A DNA stretch of 64,000 bases from Pilasporangium apinafurcum (GCA_001600495.1 BCKE01000020.1:433603-497602); one strand, 5' to 3'; counted from the first letter of the stretch, positions 53,169-63,806 are shown. Notes: generated by a model from the letters alone, not told the origin. Numbers and translations are program-made.

Positions 53169-54361
53169 TCATGACGAAAGACGAGAAACCGCCGCGGAGA
53201 TGTGCACCATACTTAACAGACCAAGCAGCACGATCGATTTCCACGAGAAGAAGTGCGGAAAATGATACAAGAGTGTCCAGATGCCGTAGAGGAAAATGCC
53301 TGTGATCAGCAGCAACGTATTGACTGGATTTGCCAAGCCTTTGAGTTGCGTTTCTTGGGCCGACTGTGGGTGAGGAGTGGGTGCTGCATCAAACATACAC
53401 ATACAAAATAAGAACAACGATTGCAGATACGCTTACTAATAATACTAAGGAACATACGCGCATCTGTGATGACGCAATGAATGACGCCGTTCTCTTCGAT
53501 GCCATATTCTCCCATGGACCTGCCGGTAATGAGCAACATGCCCTACAGAAGGCGAGGTTAGAATGCAAGAGGATAACTAGCCAAAGGGACTTGCTAGGTT
53601 GTTACCATGTAGATCAGGCGGACTTTCTTGCCGTTCGCCAGAGCGTCAGCAAAAAACTTGAATATAATGGACAAGTCACGAAGAATGTGAGGTAATGTGG
53701 TAGGTAAATGCAAAACAAATTGGAAACATAATATTCAAACATACCTCGGCCATGAAATCATCGACAATTTGTGTAGCTTTAAACCACGCCGGGCGGATTT
53801 GCTCACCTAGATCATAAAAGGCAATTACATTGTGTGTTGCAATTTGTCATCACGGAGCGATTGATCTCTATAACTGTACCGATGCGTAGGCGAATGCGCA
53901 AGTAACCTTCAGGAATGGCGTTTTCACTTCAGCAATCATTACACAAGCAACATCCAATTAGTTGTGCTCATAGTTAAGGATACAAAAAAAAAGCATTAAA
54001 AGCACTTACTCATCAGCTTTTGTTGCGTATGTTGCTGCTCGGACTGATTCTTCCTGCTTGTTGTATAGAAGGGTAATTCATTGTCTCACCCTCAAATATT
54101 GCGGACAGATAACACCACACTTTACGCACCAGTGCTTCTCCATGCTCGCGAGCAGTCGTCACCGAAGCCACAATCCTGTCAAATCACACGAAATGATGAA
54201 TCTGGTTTCATCGAATTCATCAGGAAGTGACATCAATTCTTGACATACTCTGCTTGGTTGTCGACCAGCGCCCATTCGTCCTCCTCTCCATGGTGCTGTT
54301 GTAGTTGTGGATTGCCGGAGCTGTTCAAGGTCGATTGAGCGCTGGCACTGATAGTGTCCAT
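53169..54361 (-). CDS. TMUB1: TMUB-like membrane protein with ubiquitin-like domain
   Basis: About seven exons, joined by hand with all junctions GT-AG and in phase, give roughly 245 aa. The acidic/polar N-terminus begins MDTISASAQSTLNSSGN (ATG 54361). The ubiquitin-like fold follows: EGYLRIRLRIGEQIRPAWFKA (first strands), TQIVDDFMAEFFADALANGKK, then VRLIYMGMLLITG and MGEYGIEENGVIHCVITDAP, matching the VRLIYQGQLL and VLHCHV blocks of human TMUB1. Two C-terminal helices, NTLLLITGIFLYGIWTLLYHF and SWKSIVLLGLLSMVHISAAV, anchor it. TMUB/HERP-type proteins act with ER-associated degradation ligases. Human TMUB1 has an additional N-terminal helix that is not seen here, so the start could lie further upstream. 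Confidence 0.8.
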
Positions 54362-54827
54362 TGGCAGAGTAGCTTGTGGCTCGGTGGTGATTGAGGTAGA
54401 TTCGAATGTGCTGTTGACTTATAGAACGTGCTGCTGCTGCTGCTTCTCTTCTAAAATGCTCCTTCTGGTTTTCTTCTTCTGGAGTAGCTACACAAAAGGG
54501 CCACAAAGAAAAGCATGAAACACCCAAAAACCTTTTTCCTTAAGTTGCAACTTTGATTTTATACCCTAAAATTGAGGCGTAATTGTCCAAATAGCAAAAA
54601 ATCGTAAGAATTTAAGTTGATCTTTCCCATTGACAGCTCATAATTACAATCTATTTATGTTGCGGCAACTCTGAAATTAAGTACTGAACCTAATCACCGG
54701 TAACTTTAACTTTCAAACCAACCACATAGCTGATTAATTTCTGCCTGAAGCCTTTCATCTAATTGAATGCCAATCTCTCGTACAAAGCCATTCCCATCCA
54801 GATGACGAAGCGATTTCAGATTACGAG
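54362..54827. promoter_or_regulatory. Divergent intergenic region
   Basis: 466 bp between the TMUB-like gene (minus) and a small gene of unknown function (plus). Open reading in the plus frame of the latter extends back to about 54740 (ECQSLVQSHSHPDDEAISDYE), so part of this region could be its 5' coding exon without a located ATG. The left part is the TMUB promoter or an additional exon. Confidence 0.35.
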
Positions 54828-55373
54828 ATGGCGATTCAGAGAGATCAGGCATCAGTAGTGCTGGATCGTTGATGGTGCAAATCATGCAGGCATTTTATCG
54901 GCTGAGTTCGATGAGGGAAATCATCCAACAGGTGCAAGATGAGATAGTGTTAAATATCGAGAACGACAAACTATTAGAAAACGAGCACGACAAAGATAAT
55001 AGAACCATAAGCAGCAGTGGCGAGGTGAATAGCAACAGCGAAAATGGTCGTAGCAGTGCTGTATCGAAGTCAAAGACTAGCAACAAGAGGGTTCAGTCAA
55101 TCAATCGCTCTCATCGTCATTTTTTAACAGCACTGGTGTTTTATTTGATGTTGTGCTGTACGTATGGATGGCTCTAATCTGATACATGGTAATGCAGTGC
55201 TGAAAGAGTCGGTGGATGGACAGGAGTCACTCGAAACTGCCACCGAGATCAGAAACGCTCTTGCAAGCGTAGTTGAAGCTGAAGAACAATGCACAACGCC
55301 TAATCTGTTTATCTGTGCAACCATCAAAGTGCAAATGAAACTGCTACTGTCAGTGTTTTGTTTGCTACTTTGA
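54828..55373 (+). CDS. Small protein with two hydrophobic segments, unknown function
   Basis: Three exons (54828-54854, 54890-55157, 55198-55373) give 156 aa, with introns of only 35 and 40 nt that keep phase. The product starts MAIQRDQAS, then AFYRLSSMREIIQQVQDEIV (amphipathic helix), an acidic/Ser/Asn-rich middle, SHRHFLTALVFYLMLCLLKES (hydrophobic), a helical EIRNALASVVEAEEQC and a hydrophobic C-terminus QMKLLLSVFCLLL. The architecture could be a hairpin or tail-anchored membrane protein of the ER or peroxisome, but I recognise no family. The frame is open about 85 bp further upstream, so the N-terminus may be longer. The splicing model removes the in-frame stops that otherwise separate the three segments, which supports it. 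Confidence 0.5.
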
Positions 55374-55889
55374 GCTCGGAACTGCGTTGACGAAGTATCA
55401 ATCAGCTGATTGCACATCGTGAATAACCGGTAGAACAAGTAAGACTAAAAGCAGAGAACAGGAGAAGAAAACGAGTGGAATTAAGTCATAAACTGGTTCT
55501 TGCACCGACTGTTAGCCGATTCAGGCGACGTATGAATGGTTGGAGAGAATCTCAGTGTTCTCACTTTGTTGATGGCAGATAAAATAACGACATGGTCAAT
55601 GCATCAAACTTTTGTCATCCGGGCGTGGCTTTGAAGCATAATTACGATTGCTGAAACTGAATTAGAGATCAATTTAGTGTCGTATTTAGAGTAGGCTAAA
55701 TAACCTAAATCTAACTGGGTAACCTGGTTTAGTAACTCTATCCTAATTTAGGGTTTTAGAATAAAAGTTCATAATATAGGAAAATATAATGACAGTTGTC
55801 CATTGAGAGTCTTCAAGGTCAAAAACGCACCAACTGCAACCACAAAACGACCAGCTCCCAAGTAATCAGGAGACAAATCAGATCAGTTC
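55374..55889. other. Intergenic region with telobox-like motif
   Basis: 516 bp upstream of the glycerate kinase gene. No coding signal is apparent. Around 55690-55770 the DNA carries several CCTAAAT/AACCT/TTTAG fragments, including one TTTAGGGTTT (about 55753-55762), the reverse of the plant telobox AAACCCTAAA and one unit of the TTTAGGG-type telomere repeat. This may be a promoter element. Confidence 0.4.
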
Positions 55890-57205
55890 ATGCGCCGGCA
55901 AATGACAGAGCGAGTTTCATGGTTGCGAAAGCAACTCGAAGCGCTGATACGGCGCGATAATCCTGTAGTGAACGAGGAGGCGCTGAAGAAACGCATCGAT
56001 GACTACTACCTCCCCATGTTCGAATGGACCGAAGAGGTGGTGAACTCTGTACAAGCCAAAAACCAATCAGCCAAACAGTCATGTGTATGCATGGGATTGA
56101 GCTGTGTGCAAGGCGGTGGAAAAACGACAATGTCGAGATATATGGAGGAAATGCTAACGCTCACGGGCAAGAAGTGTGCGGTGATCTCATTGGACGATGT
56201 GTACTTGGAAAGAAAACAGCAGATTGCGCTGGCCGAGGCTAATCCCGATAATCCTTTGCTGCAGGTACGAATGGCAAATGTACAGAATTGCTTTCATGAG
56301 CTGTATGATTTTGGTTAACATCTGTATTACGATGCGCAGTATCGTGGGAATCCAGGGACTCAAGATCTCAAGCTGCTTATGGATTTTATTCACGATTGCA
56401 AAACCTCCGAAGGAGAGATCTTGGTCCCACGATATGACAAGTCGATGCATAACGGAAGGGGCGATCGCGCGCCACGATCGAAGTGGGACAAAACCACAGG
56501 TATTACCAAGTTTACTTGTTTTCACAATGTGATTAATGCCTGATAATGACCTTGCGTTTACAAACAGGGCCACTGGACGTGCTCTTGATTGAAGGATGGT
56601 GCATGGGTTTTCAGGCACTAAAACCTACCAGCTCCGCCATTAGGTGAGCAGTTGTTACCTGTTGTCGCTGTCTTATTTTTCCATAAACACAGTGATTGAG
56701 ACTAGTTATATGATTTGTTCATGTCAAGTGACCACTTGCGTCCAATCAACACTGCTTTAAAGGAGTTTGAACAGCTTTATGATCAATTGGACGCGCTGAT
56801 CGTCATCAAAGTGGCACATCTCGATTGGATTTACAAGTATATTTCGATTGAAATTTGATGGATATGTCATGGCTCTTCACGTCTATTGATGCTCATATGG
56901 TTTTCATTTTGTGTAGGTGGCGTGAAGAGCCAGAAGAGAAGCTACGGAGGGCTAATAAACCCGCTATGACACCCGATGAAGTCCGTGATTTTATTGATCG
57001 CTTCATGCCTGCATACAAGGCATATCTTCCCAAACTCTACGCTGATCCAAAGTCAGGTGACGTGACGTCGCCTGCGTCACACTCATCCTCAACAAATTTG
57101 ATGAAGATACCTCGCCTCGTCATCTCGATCGACGAGTCACGCTCACCATTACCAATTCTGAAACCCCTGGAATTTAATTTTGCAGCCGAATCCCTCGCTC
57201 AATAG
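55890..57205 (+). CDS. GLYK: D-glycerate 3-kinase (plant GLYK / yeast Tda10 type)
   Basis: Five or so exons encode about 350 aa. The N-terminal helical part (MRRQMTERVSWLRKQLEALI) leads to LSCVQGGGKTTMSRYM, a P-loop of the G-x-Q-G-(S/G)-G-K-(S/T) type. Next are VISLDDVYLERKQQIALA, GNPGTQDLKLLMDFIHDC, ILVPRYDKSMHNGRGDRAP, LDVLLIEGWCMGFQAL and LDALIVIKVAHLDWIYKWR, ending with DRFMPAYKAYLPKLY. ISLDDVYL, GNPGT-D, RYDKS and EGWCxGF are the signature blocks of D-glycerate 3-kinases, which phosphorylate glycerate at the last step of photorespiration in plants; in non-photosynthetic oomycetes this would instead serve serine/glycerate use. The GGGK variation of the P-loop is unusual but keeps Lys and Thr. 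Confidence 0.9.
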
Positions 57206-57447
57206 AAAAGCAATCGAGGCAGGTCAGGATGCTTTAATCTTCTTCTTGTTGTTGTTGTAAGTGGTCGATTCCAGTGCTGCAATTATAGAGTTTCCTGCCA
57301 CATCACCCTATTTTGTCATTTTCTTAATATGATGTGGTCCACATACACATTCTTTCTTTTGCCAGGTGCACAGCACGTAAGTGGCTGACAACGACAAGCG
57401 GTGAGCACTTGGGAAAATCAGAACGAGCGAGTGAGCGCTTGGAAAAA

Positions 57448-58743
57448 ATGGAGCGCTACCAGAAGCTGGAGAAGATCGGTGAAGGCACGTATGGTGTAGT
57501 ATACAAAGCCAAGGATCGTGTAACCGGTGAAGTGATCGCGTTAAAGAAGATCCGCCTGGAAGCTGAAGACGAGGGGATCCCGTCAACCGCCATCCGCGAA
57601 ATTTCACTACTCAAGGAATTGCAACACCCAAACATCGTGCGGTTGTACAACATTGTCCATACAGAACGCAAACTCACGCTTGTATTTGAGTATCTTGACC
57701 AAGATCTGAAGAAATACTTGGACGTGTGTGAGAAAGGACTGGAGAAACCCATTTTGAAGGTAGGCATATGCGCAATTGACTCGGTCAATGTGCAAGTTAG
57801 CCAATATTGATGCTAACGATAGTCACTTTGTACATTTCTATCAAGTCATTCTTGTATCAACTTTTGCGAGGGATTGCGTACTGCCATCAGCACCGCGTCT
57901 TGCATCGGTAGGCCATGATTGCTGTCAATTATCTAGTTGATGCCAATTGTGTCAGTATATTCACGACTTTTTTGTCATTCTTGTGGGTGATGTTTTAAAT
58001 GACAGCGATTTGAAACCGCAAAACTTGCTTATTAACCGTGAAGGAGAGCTGAAGCTAGGTGATTTCGGGCTTGCGCGGGCTTTTGGTATTCCTGTGCGAA
58101 GGTAAGACAATTTCCATTTATCATCACTACGCTCGCATTAGTATTGATCAAGAATGAATCTAGTTACACGCATGAAGTCGTGACATTATGGTATCGTGCA
58201 CCAGATGTATTGATGGGCTCTCGGTAAGGAGTTCACATTGAATTCTCGTGCGTGTTGCAAGCAGCTCTCTCTAACTACTGTGCCTTTTCCTGTTAATTCC
58301 AGCAAGTACTCAACCCCCGTGGATATATGGAGCGTCGGGTGTATTTTCGCGGAAATGGCTAATGGTGGCCCGCTGTTTGCTGGTACGTCTGAAGCGGATC
58401 AATTGGATCGCATTTTTCGTCTCTTAGGCACGCCGACGGTCGAGATCTACCCAGCCATCGTTGATCTCCCAGATTATCGAGTAGGTCATTTCCATTTTCA
58501 TACGAGGTTGATTCTCAGAGCTTAATACTGATGAGTACTGTCTGCGATTTTGTGTAGCGTGACTTCCCGGTGTACCCGACGCCGGATAGCTTGCACCACA
58601 TTGCCCCCACACTGGACGAGGATGGCGTAGACTTGTTGGAGCAGATGCTGCAATACGACCCAGCGAAGCGTACTACGGCGGCAGATGCCATGGCACACCC
58701 GTACTTCAGCGATCTATCGCCAATGCTGACCGAAAACAAGTGA
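57448..58743 (+). CDS. CDK5: Cyclin-dependent kinase, CDK5-like
   Basis: Six exons encode about 295 aa. From the N-terminus: [11 protein letters not shown] (glycine loop with the Thr-Tyr pair), the ATP lysine in IALKKIRL, the cyclin-binding helix [46 protein letters not shown] (activation loop; read in parts), [15 protein letters not shown] and [31 protein letters not shown] and the DFPVYPTP ending of the CDK insert resemble CDK5 more than CDK1. The activation-loop residue in the CDK1/2 T-loop threonine position is Ser/Tyr/Thr (RSYTHE), so cyclin dependency cannot be settled. All kinase residues are present. The start at 57448 is the family ATG; an in-frame upstream extension is unlikely to be coding. 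Confidence 0.93.
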
Positions 58744-59306
58744 ACAATGCCACGCGACCAATATCATGTGACGTCTCCTCTTTAAAGAAGATGGTGGCCG
58801 ATTGTGGGTGTGATGTGCAATGTGAGTATGCAAGAAGAATTGAGAATATGAATGAGAGGGAGAAATTGAGATGGCGATGATGACGACAAAGTGTGCAGTG
58901 CGTACCTGAGTGCAAAAGGTTTGGCAGAAATAATGAATGAGTGTAAGTGTCGTCAAGATTATGACGAGAGCAAAAGCGAGTGAAGATAGCAAACAGCATG
59001 GGCGGAAGGGGTATGGACAAGTTCTCGTGTTCGTTTCATTTTTGTTTCTTAGAGTAGCAAAATGGAGGAGAACGAAACTGGAGTGGATTGATTGGTGTGA
59101 ATGTAGCAGTAGTGTTAGTAATTCTCGTGCCGTGAGATGAACGATTTGCGGGAAGTCTCCTATGTGAGGCTTAGACAATTGAAACTTTGCTTGTTTGCTC
59201 TCGAAGGTCACTGATGGTGTTTATTTTTACTGAACTCTTGTTTGTGAAAAGCGGCGCTTGGACCTTGCGAACGACGGATGCAACGAGACAAACCCGCGCT
59301 CGATCG
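58744..59306. other. Intergenic region with alternative upstream start
   Basis: 563 bp between the CDK and the C-x10-C/J-domain gene. The downstream frame is open back to an ATG at 59187, which would add 40 residues (MLVCSRRSLMVFIFTELLF). I regard it as leader because the ATG at 59307 places a standard signal peptide at the N-terminus. The rest (58760-59180) is purine-rich on the plus strand and shows no gene. Confidence 0.35.
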
Positions 59307-62102
59307 ATGAGCTTCTTTATGCGTCTTGGTATTTTCGTTGTCTGTTTATACTTCTTACTTGGAGTTGTAGCATCGAATACGCCCCCAACGGTCGCAAAAA
59401 GCGATCTCAAGCAGGAATGTCTGAAACAAAGTCCACGGTCGTTTTCGATGGAACAGAAAGAGCGATTATGTGAACACAATTTATCACTTGATGCAGCACC
59501 CGCAAGATGCGCGGTAACAGCGATTGGAACTACTCAATTGTCTAGCTCGAAACGCGACCAGCATCTCATGGAGATGATTCTTCAGCTGTGTGCATACGCA
59601 AACGATGCTGGGCCAGCGCAGTGTTGGTTAACCTTTTCAACGCAAATGCGTCTTGCAACCCACCTCGATGAGCACATGGTCAACGTTTGCAAAGATGCCC
59701 AAGATCCACGTCCAGCTAAATGCTACCAACAATGGCTGAAAATCAGCGCATTTCTTCCGAATCGTGTCGTCCAAGACATGGCACCTGCGATCACCAAGAT
59801 CTGCCAAGTTTTTGACGGTGAGATCAACGCCTTGACAGATTGTGTCAAGCAAAGTCCTCCTTCGCTTGACAAATTCCAGAGCTTTCGCCTTTGTCGATTT
59901 TGTCGTAAAGAACACATTGAAGCAATTGTTCATTGCGCGGAGCAGCTGGTAAAAGCACATATTTCACCCAGTACTATCGCCCACATCTGTGCTAGAGCCG
60001 CAAATGATAGTAGAACTACGGTTGCTCCACACATTTGTGTTATTGCAGCACACGAGCGGCAGCAGCTCAAATGGATGGACGAAGAGTCAATAACCCGTCT
60101 GTGTGACGAGTCTGAGTCAGATGAGCCAGTTGCATGTGCATTACACCTGCGTCCCACACGATTTCCATCCTCATCTAAACGATCCTCGAGTTCATTAGCG
60201 CCTTTGGATGTGGCGCACTTATGTCATCGAGCCAGAAATGCTACCACTATATCCTCTTGTGTCAATCATTTGCCGCTCAATACATTTTCACCCCAAGCGG
60301 TCATTCGTCTTTGCGCAGCGTCGTCGTCTGCGAATTTTCATGGATCATTGTATCCAGCCACCTGCATTTCGAAGGCAAAGCAACTTTTGCGCTTGTCATC
60401 GAACAACGACGACAACATGTTGATACGTCTCTGTGAACAAGCAAATTCGTCAGCACCGATCGATTGCTTGGCTGCCACACAGTACGGGTATCCTTCACTC
60501 ACGACGGACAACCGCATAACGCTATGTCAATTAGCACGATCAACGGCACCACAAGAGTGTCTTGCCAAGATACGTCATCATGTCCCCGCGCACAAATTGA
60601 CAACTGAGCATACCATCGCTCTTTGCAGTCAAGCCACTTCACTGGGACCAGCAATCTGTATGTTGGAGCTCACTCGATTCGCCTCAAATGCGTACATCGT
60701 CACATTTGGTGTGAAGCTCTGTCAGCACGCACAGAATGCAGAACCCACGAAATGCTATCGTTCCACTCCAGCGAGCTTTTCTGAACTTGAGAAAACAGAA
60801 TTGTGTCAACAGTCAGAGAGCGAAGCTCCAGCACAATGTGCAGTATATTCTGTTACGAGACTAGCTGGGCGTACAATGGACAAAATATCGTTGTGTCATG
60901 GTGCACGCTCAATCGTACCAGCTTTATGTGCCGCAGCATCTCCATATGGAATGACTAGTGCCGATATCACCACACTTTGCCGACTTGCGGACGACGAAAT
61001 GCCTGCGAAATGTGCTGCTGCTGCCGCTGTATCTTCTTCCACGAGGCTTTACAGTTCTACCATCGCTCAAGTATGCTCCCAGGCTTCTTCAACTGCACCT
61101 GCCAAATATCTGGCACAGAAAATCCGCCAACGCGTCACAATTGACCAGCAAGTCATTACCGAATGTCGCTCTGCTATCGCCGCAGCAACGTCGTTGAAGA
61201 TTGTAAAGGTCACATACAACTGCTCCAAGCTCATACCCAACTGCGCCCTCTTCATTCATGTTCACTTGCTCGATCAATTCGGTGACGAGCTACCGAATCT
61301 GGACGCGGGTGTCATTCATATCAGCGCTGTCATTGATGAGACCCACAGCTATACGGCTCCTTACCACAACGGGCCGATACTACAGGGACTGCTTCATACT
61401 GAGATTTCCAAGGGCGTGGCGATCTTTCGAGATCTTCGCTTTCTCACCGCCGGTCATTTCATCCTGACATTCCGCATGTCGAATGTTACCGATATGATTG
61501 CACGCATTCACATCCACGAAGATAAAGAGGCGAGGCGACTTCAGACGCACTGTGGCGCACTCTTCGATCAGTTACAATGTGGTACTCAGCAGATGGCAAA
61601 AAATACCACGATATCTACAGAGTCATTTTCGTCTATGCAGCTTCTGCATCTTGATCATAGACAGTACCTAAGCGCACTCACCTGTGAACTTCACTGGATG
61701 GAGCATTTCGGCGGTCTGATGTTCCATGGAACGACCTCACACGGACGCATTTACGGCCTCCATCGGTCGTCTTACCACTTCCTCACGTATGTATCAGTAT
61801 TTTCTCCTTTTTTTCTGGCGACTAATTACTGATCTGCTCATAGTGGCGTGAACATTCCGACCGAAGCAATGAGTTCCTGGGAGCGGTTAGGACTCATCGA
61901 AGGAGCGAATCGGTCGGAAATTCGTCGTGCATATCATAGAAGATCATTGGAATGGCATCCGGATAAATGGAGCGGTACATCCATGGGTTTAACGCACCAC
62001 TTGAAGGCGATTGAACACATTTATTTGCTCATCACCAATGCATATCATCAGCTGTACAAGCATGATGATGCGATTGTGGCTGCGGCAACTTCAACTCACT
62101 AA
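59307..62102 (+). CDS. Secretory-pathway protein with tandem C-x10-C repeats and C-terminal J domain
   Basis: Two exons (59307-61786, 61844-62102; 57-nt intron) encode 912 aa. A signal peptide (MRLGIFVVCLYFLLGVVAS) precedes about fourteen repeats of 40-50 residues. The core is hydrophobic-L-C-x2-A-x4-P-x2-C, for example LCAYANDAGPAQC, VCKDAQDPRPAKC, LCQLARSTAPQEC, LCSQATSLGPAIC and LCRLADDEMPAKC. Then comes a beta-rich immunoglobulin-like segment (CALFIHVHLLDQFGDELPNLDAGV to FLTAGHFILTFRMSN). After the intron the C-terminal exon encodes a J domain: SWERLGLIEGANRSEIRRAYHRRSLEWHPDKW, with the HPD triad that activates Hsp70. ER entry and disulfides are likely, so the J domain probably faces an ER Hsp70 (BiP). 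I know no family with this exact order, so its role is open. Confidence 0.85.
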
Positions 62103-62287
62103 ATGTCTTAATTTAGTGTTGGAACCACTAGTTCAACATAGAAAAAGCGAATGTGATTGGTAGAAACTAGCCACGTCGACGACGTGGCTGCGCAGATGGA
62201 GTTCAAGGTGCCTAATTTAAGGTGTGTTTATGTGCAATTCTACTTTTTAACAACTTCTTGACGTGTTCGACGGGAACGAAAGAGAAA

Positions 62288-63074
62288 ATGGAGGCGTTGT
62301 TAAGTATCCTTCGCGGCATCCGCAATGGCTCATACTATGGCACCAAAATTCGTGCCCCGCATGGTAAGTTCTTGCGCTATGTTATTTGCTAGATATGTAA
62401 CATGGTGAGTGAGATGCACTGGATGAACATTCTAACATTTCTGGATGCTGCTGCTGTTGTCTGTGGATGCGCGGGGCGATATACTTCTACTAATGCTAAA
62501 ATAACCAGCACTAGTGATGGTCTTCTTGTTCCAGAACGGTTCTTTCCGTCAAAAGGTCCACGGAGTGGTACGGCTCACGTTTGAACATACCAAAAATTTG
62601 GCCGTGTTTGTTGGGATCTACAAAGCCGTATTAGCACTCCTGCGGCAAAACCAACTGCTTGTAGAGGGTAATGTGAGCACGGAGATCGGGAAACCAGCAG
62701 CCCATTGGCATGCCGCAGTGGCTGGTGCGGTCGGTGGGTACCTGGTTTGGGGGCGATATTCTGGTGTAAACTACCAGATCGTGATGTACTTGTTCTCTCG
62801 CGTGGTGATCAGTATCGTCAAAGTACTCGCTTCGAAAGGGTACCAACCATTTGCAAAACACAAATTCAACAACGTCTATCCTGTGTTTGCGACCGTGGTG
62901 TGGGCGACCGTAATGTGGCTCTATGAAAATGAACCGGCGACGTTGCATCCTTCTTTGCGCAAGAGTATGGACTTTCTCTACGACGAATCGTGCCGCTGGA
63001 AAGATGGTGTGGCCGATTTTCTGCCGTCCCCCGTAACAACGGCCATCTGTTTGCTGACGTGGATGAAAGTGTAG
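62288..63074 (+). CDS. PXMP4: Peroxisomal membrane protein 24 (PXMP4, Tim17-type fold)
   Basis: Two exons encode about 215 aa. Exon 1 gives MEALLSILRGIRNGSYYGTKIRAPH; a 170-nt intron joins to ALVMVFLFQNGSFRQKV, as in human PXMP4 (KIRFPHALVMTFLFRNGS). Four hydrophobic segments follow, including NLAVFVGIYKAVLALL, HAAVAGAVGGYLVWGRYSGVNYQIVMYLFSRV (glycine-rich Tim17-like) and VYPVFATVVWATVMWLYE, ending SPVTTAICLLTWMKV. PXMP4 is an abundant peroxisomal membrane protein without a settled molecular function. The acceptor used is AACCAG just before CACTAGTGATGG; other AGs nearby would shift the frame. Confidence 0.92.
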
Positions 63075-63326
63075 AGCTTTTTCTTGGTTTGGGATTTTAT
63101 GAATGATTTCCCCATGTGCTCTTCCTGCTGCGCATACTTTGATTGAAAACGTAGGCAGCGCTCTTTAACCTCTGCGTAATGTTTGTTCCATTGGTTCTCA
63201 GCTTCGTGTTAAATGTCCATAAACCAATTTCGGTGTATTGAAATGGATCTTCCACCAAAATCCGATCACGAGTTCGTCATTTAAGCAATATAAGATTTAT
63301 ATATGCTATGATTTTACTTTTTTATC

Positions 63327-63546
63327 ATGTTGTTGACTATGATGCCGCAGTACAAGATGGAACAAGCAGGTGGCCGGCTGACCGAAGGTAAAGAGTTTAC
63401 GACCAAAACACGCTCGAACTATGGGGTGATTGGCAAAGACATGAAAGCGCAGAAAATCTTTGTATGTGGAAGATGTCTATCATGGATCGAGATGTTGTGA
63501 TTTGCACTAGCTTGCTAGTGTGGAGAGCGACCTACGCTTTGATTGA
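63327..63546 (+). CDS. Possible very small two-exon gene (56 aa)
   Basis: Exon 1 (63327-63461) reads MLLTMMPQYKMEQAGGRLTE then GKEFTTKTRSNYGVIGKDMK and AQKIF up to a GTATGT donor. Removing 49 nt (63462-63510, ending CACTAG) continues in frame as LASVESDLRFD and TGA (63544-63546). The composition is protein-like and both splice sites are good, but the product is too short for homology by eye and no family is recognised. The first five residues may instead be an upstream intron tail with PQYKMEQAGG beginning an internal exon; then more 5' exons would be expected. Confidence 0.4.
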
Positions 63547-63612
63547 TTGGAAGAGACGCTATAATGACTTGGAAAAGACGCCATAGTGGCTTGGAAGAAA
63601 CTCAAAGTAAAC
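63547..63612. repeat. Three imperfect 22-bp tandem repeats
   Basis: Units begin at 63547, 63569 and 63591 with TTGGAAGAGACGC, TTGGAAAAGACGCC and TTGGAAGAAACTC respectively; the second and third bases after TTGGAA and the 3' halves diverge. The block starts at the stop codon of the small gene at 63327-63546 and runs into the AT-rich repeat region. Confidence 0.7.
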
Positions 63613-63656
63613 ACAGATTGCTGAGTTATCAAATGATAGCTCATATAACTTTTTTA

Positions 63657-63806
63657 AGAGACAATAAAAATAATAAGCCAGTTTTAAAATTAAATAAAAA
63701 AAATACGCCAACTTTTCAAAAAATAAAAAAAGAGACAATAAAAATAATAAGCCAGTTTTAAAATTAAATAAAAAAAATACGCCAACTTTTCAAAAAATAA
63801 AAAAAA
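63657..63806. repeat. 74-bp AT-rich tandem duplication
   Basis: The segment starting AGAGACAATAAAAATAATAA at 63657 is repeated at 63731, an exact 74-bp offset. Both copies contain GCCAGTTTTAAAATTAAATA and TACGCCAACTTTTC. They are nearly identical across their length until the second copy changes TAAAAAAAG to TAAAAAAAATATGCC. The unit is about 80 percent A+T. Such near-perfect identity implies a recent duplication. Confidence 0.9.

Noticed and set aside
62975-63290. Minus-strand open segments downstream of PXMP4 (reading, for example, EDPFQYTEIG and KHYAEVKERC)
   Set aside because: No start codon and no single frame; part is antisense to PXMP4. Kept only as a weak possibility of a decayed neighbour.
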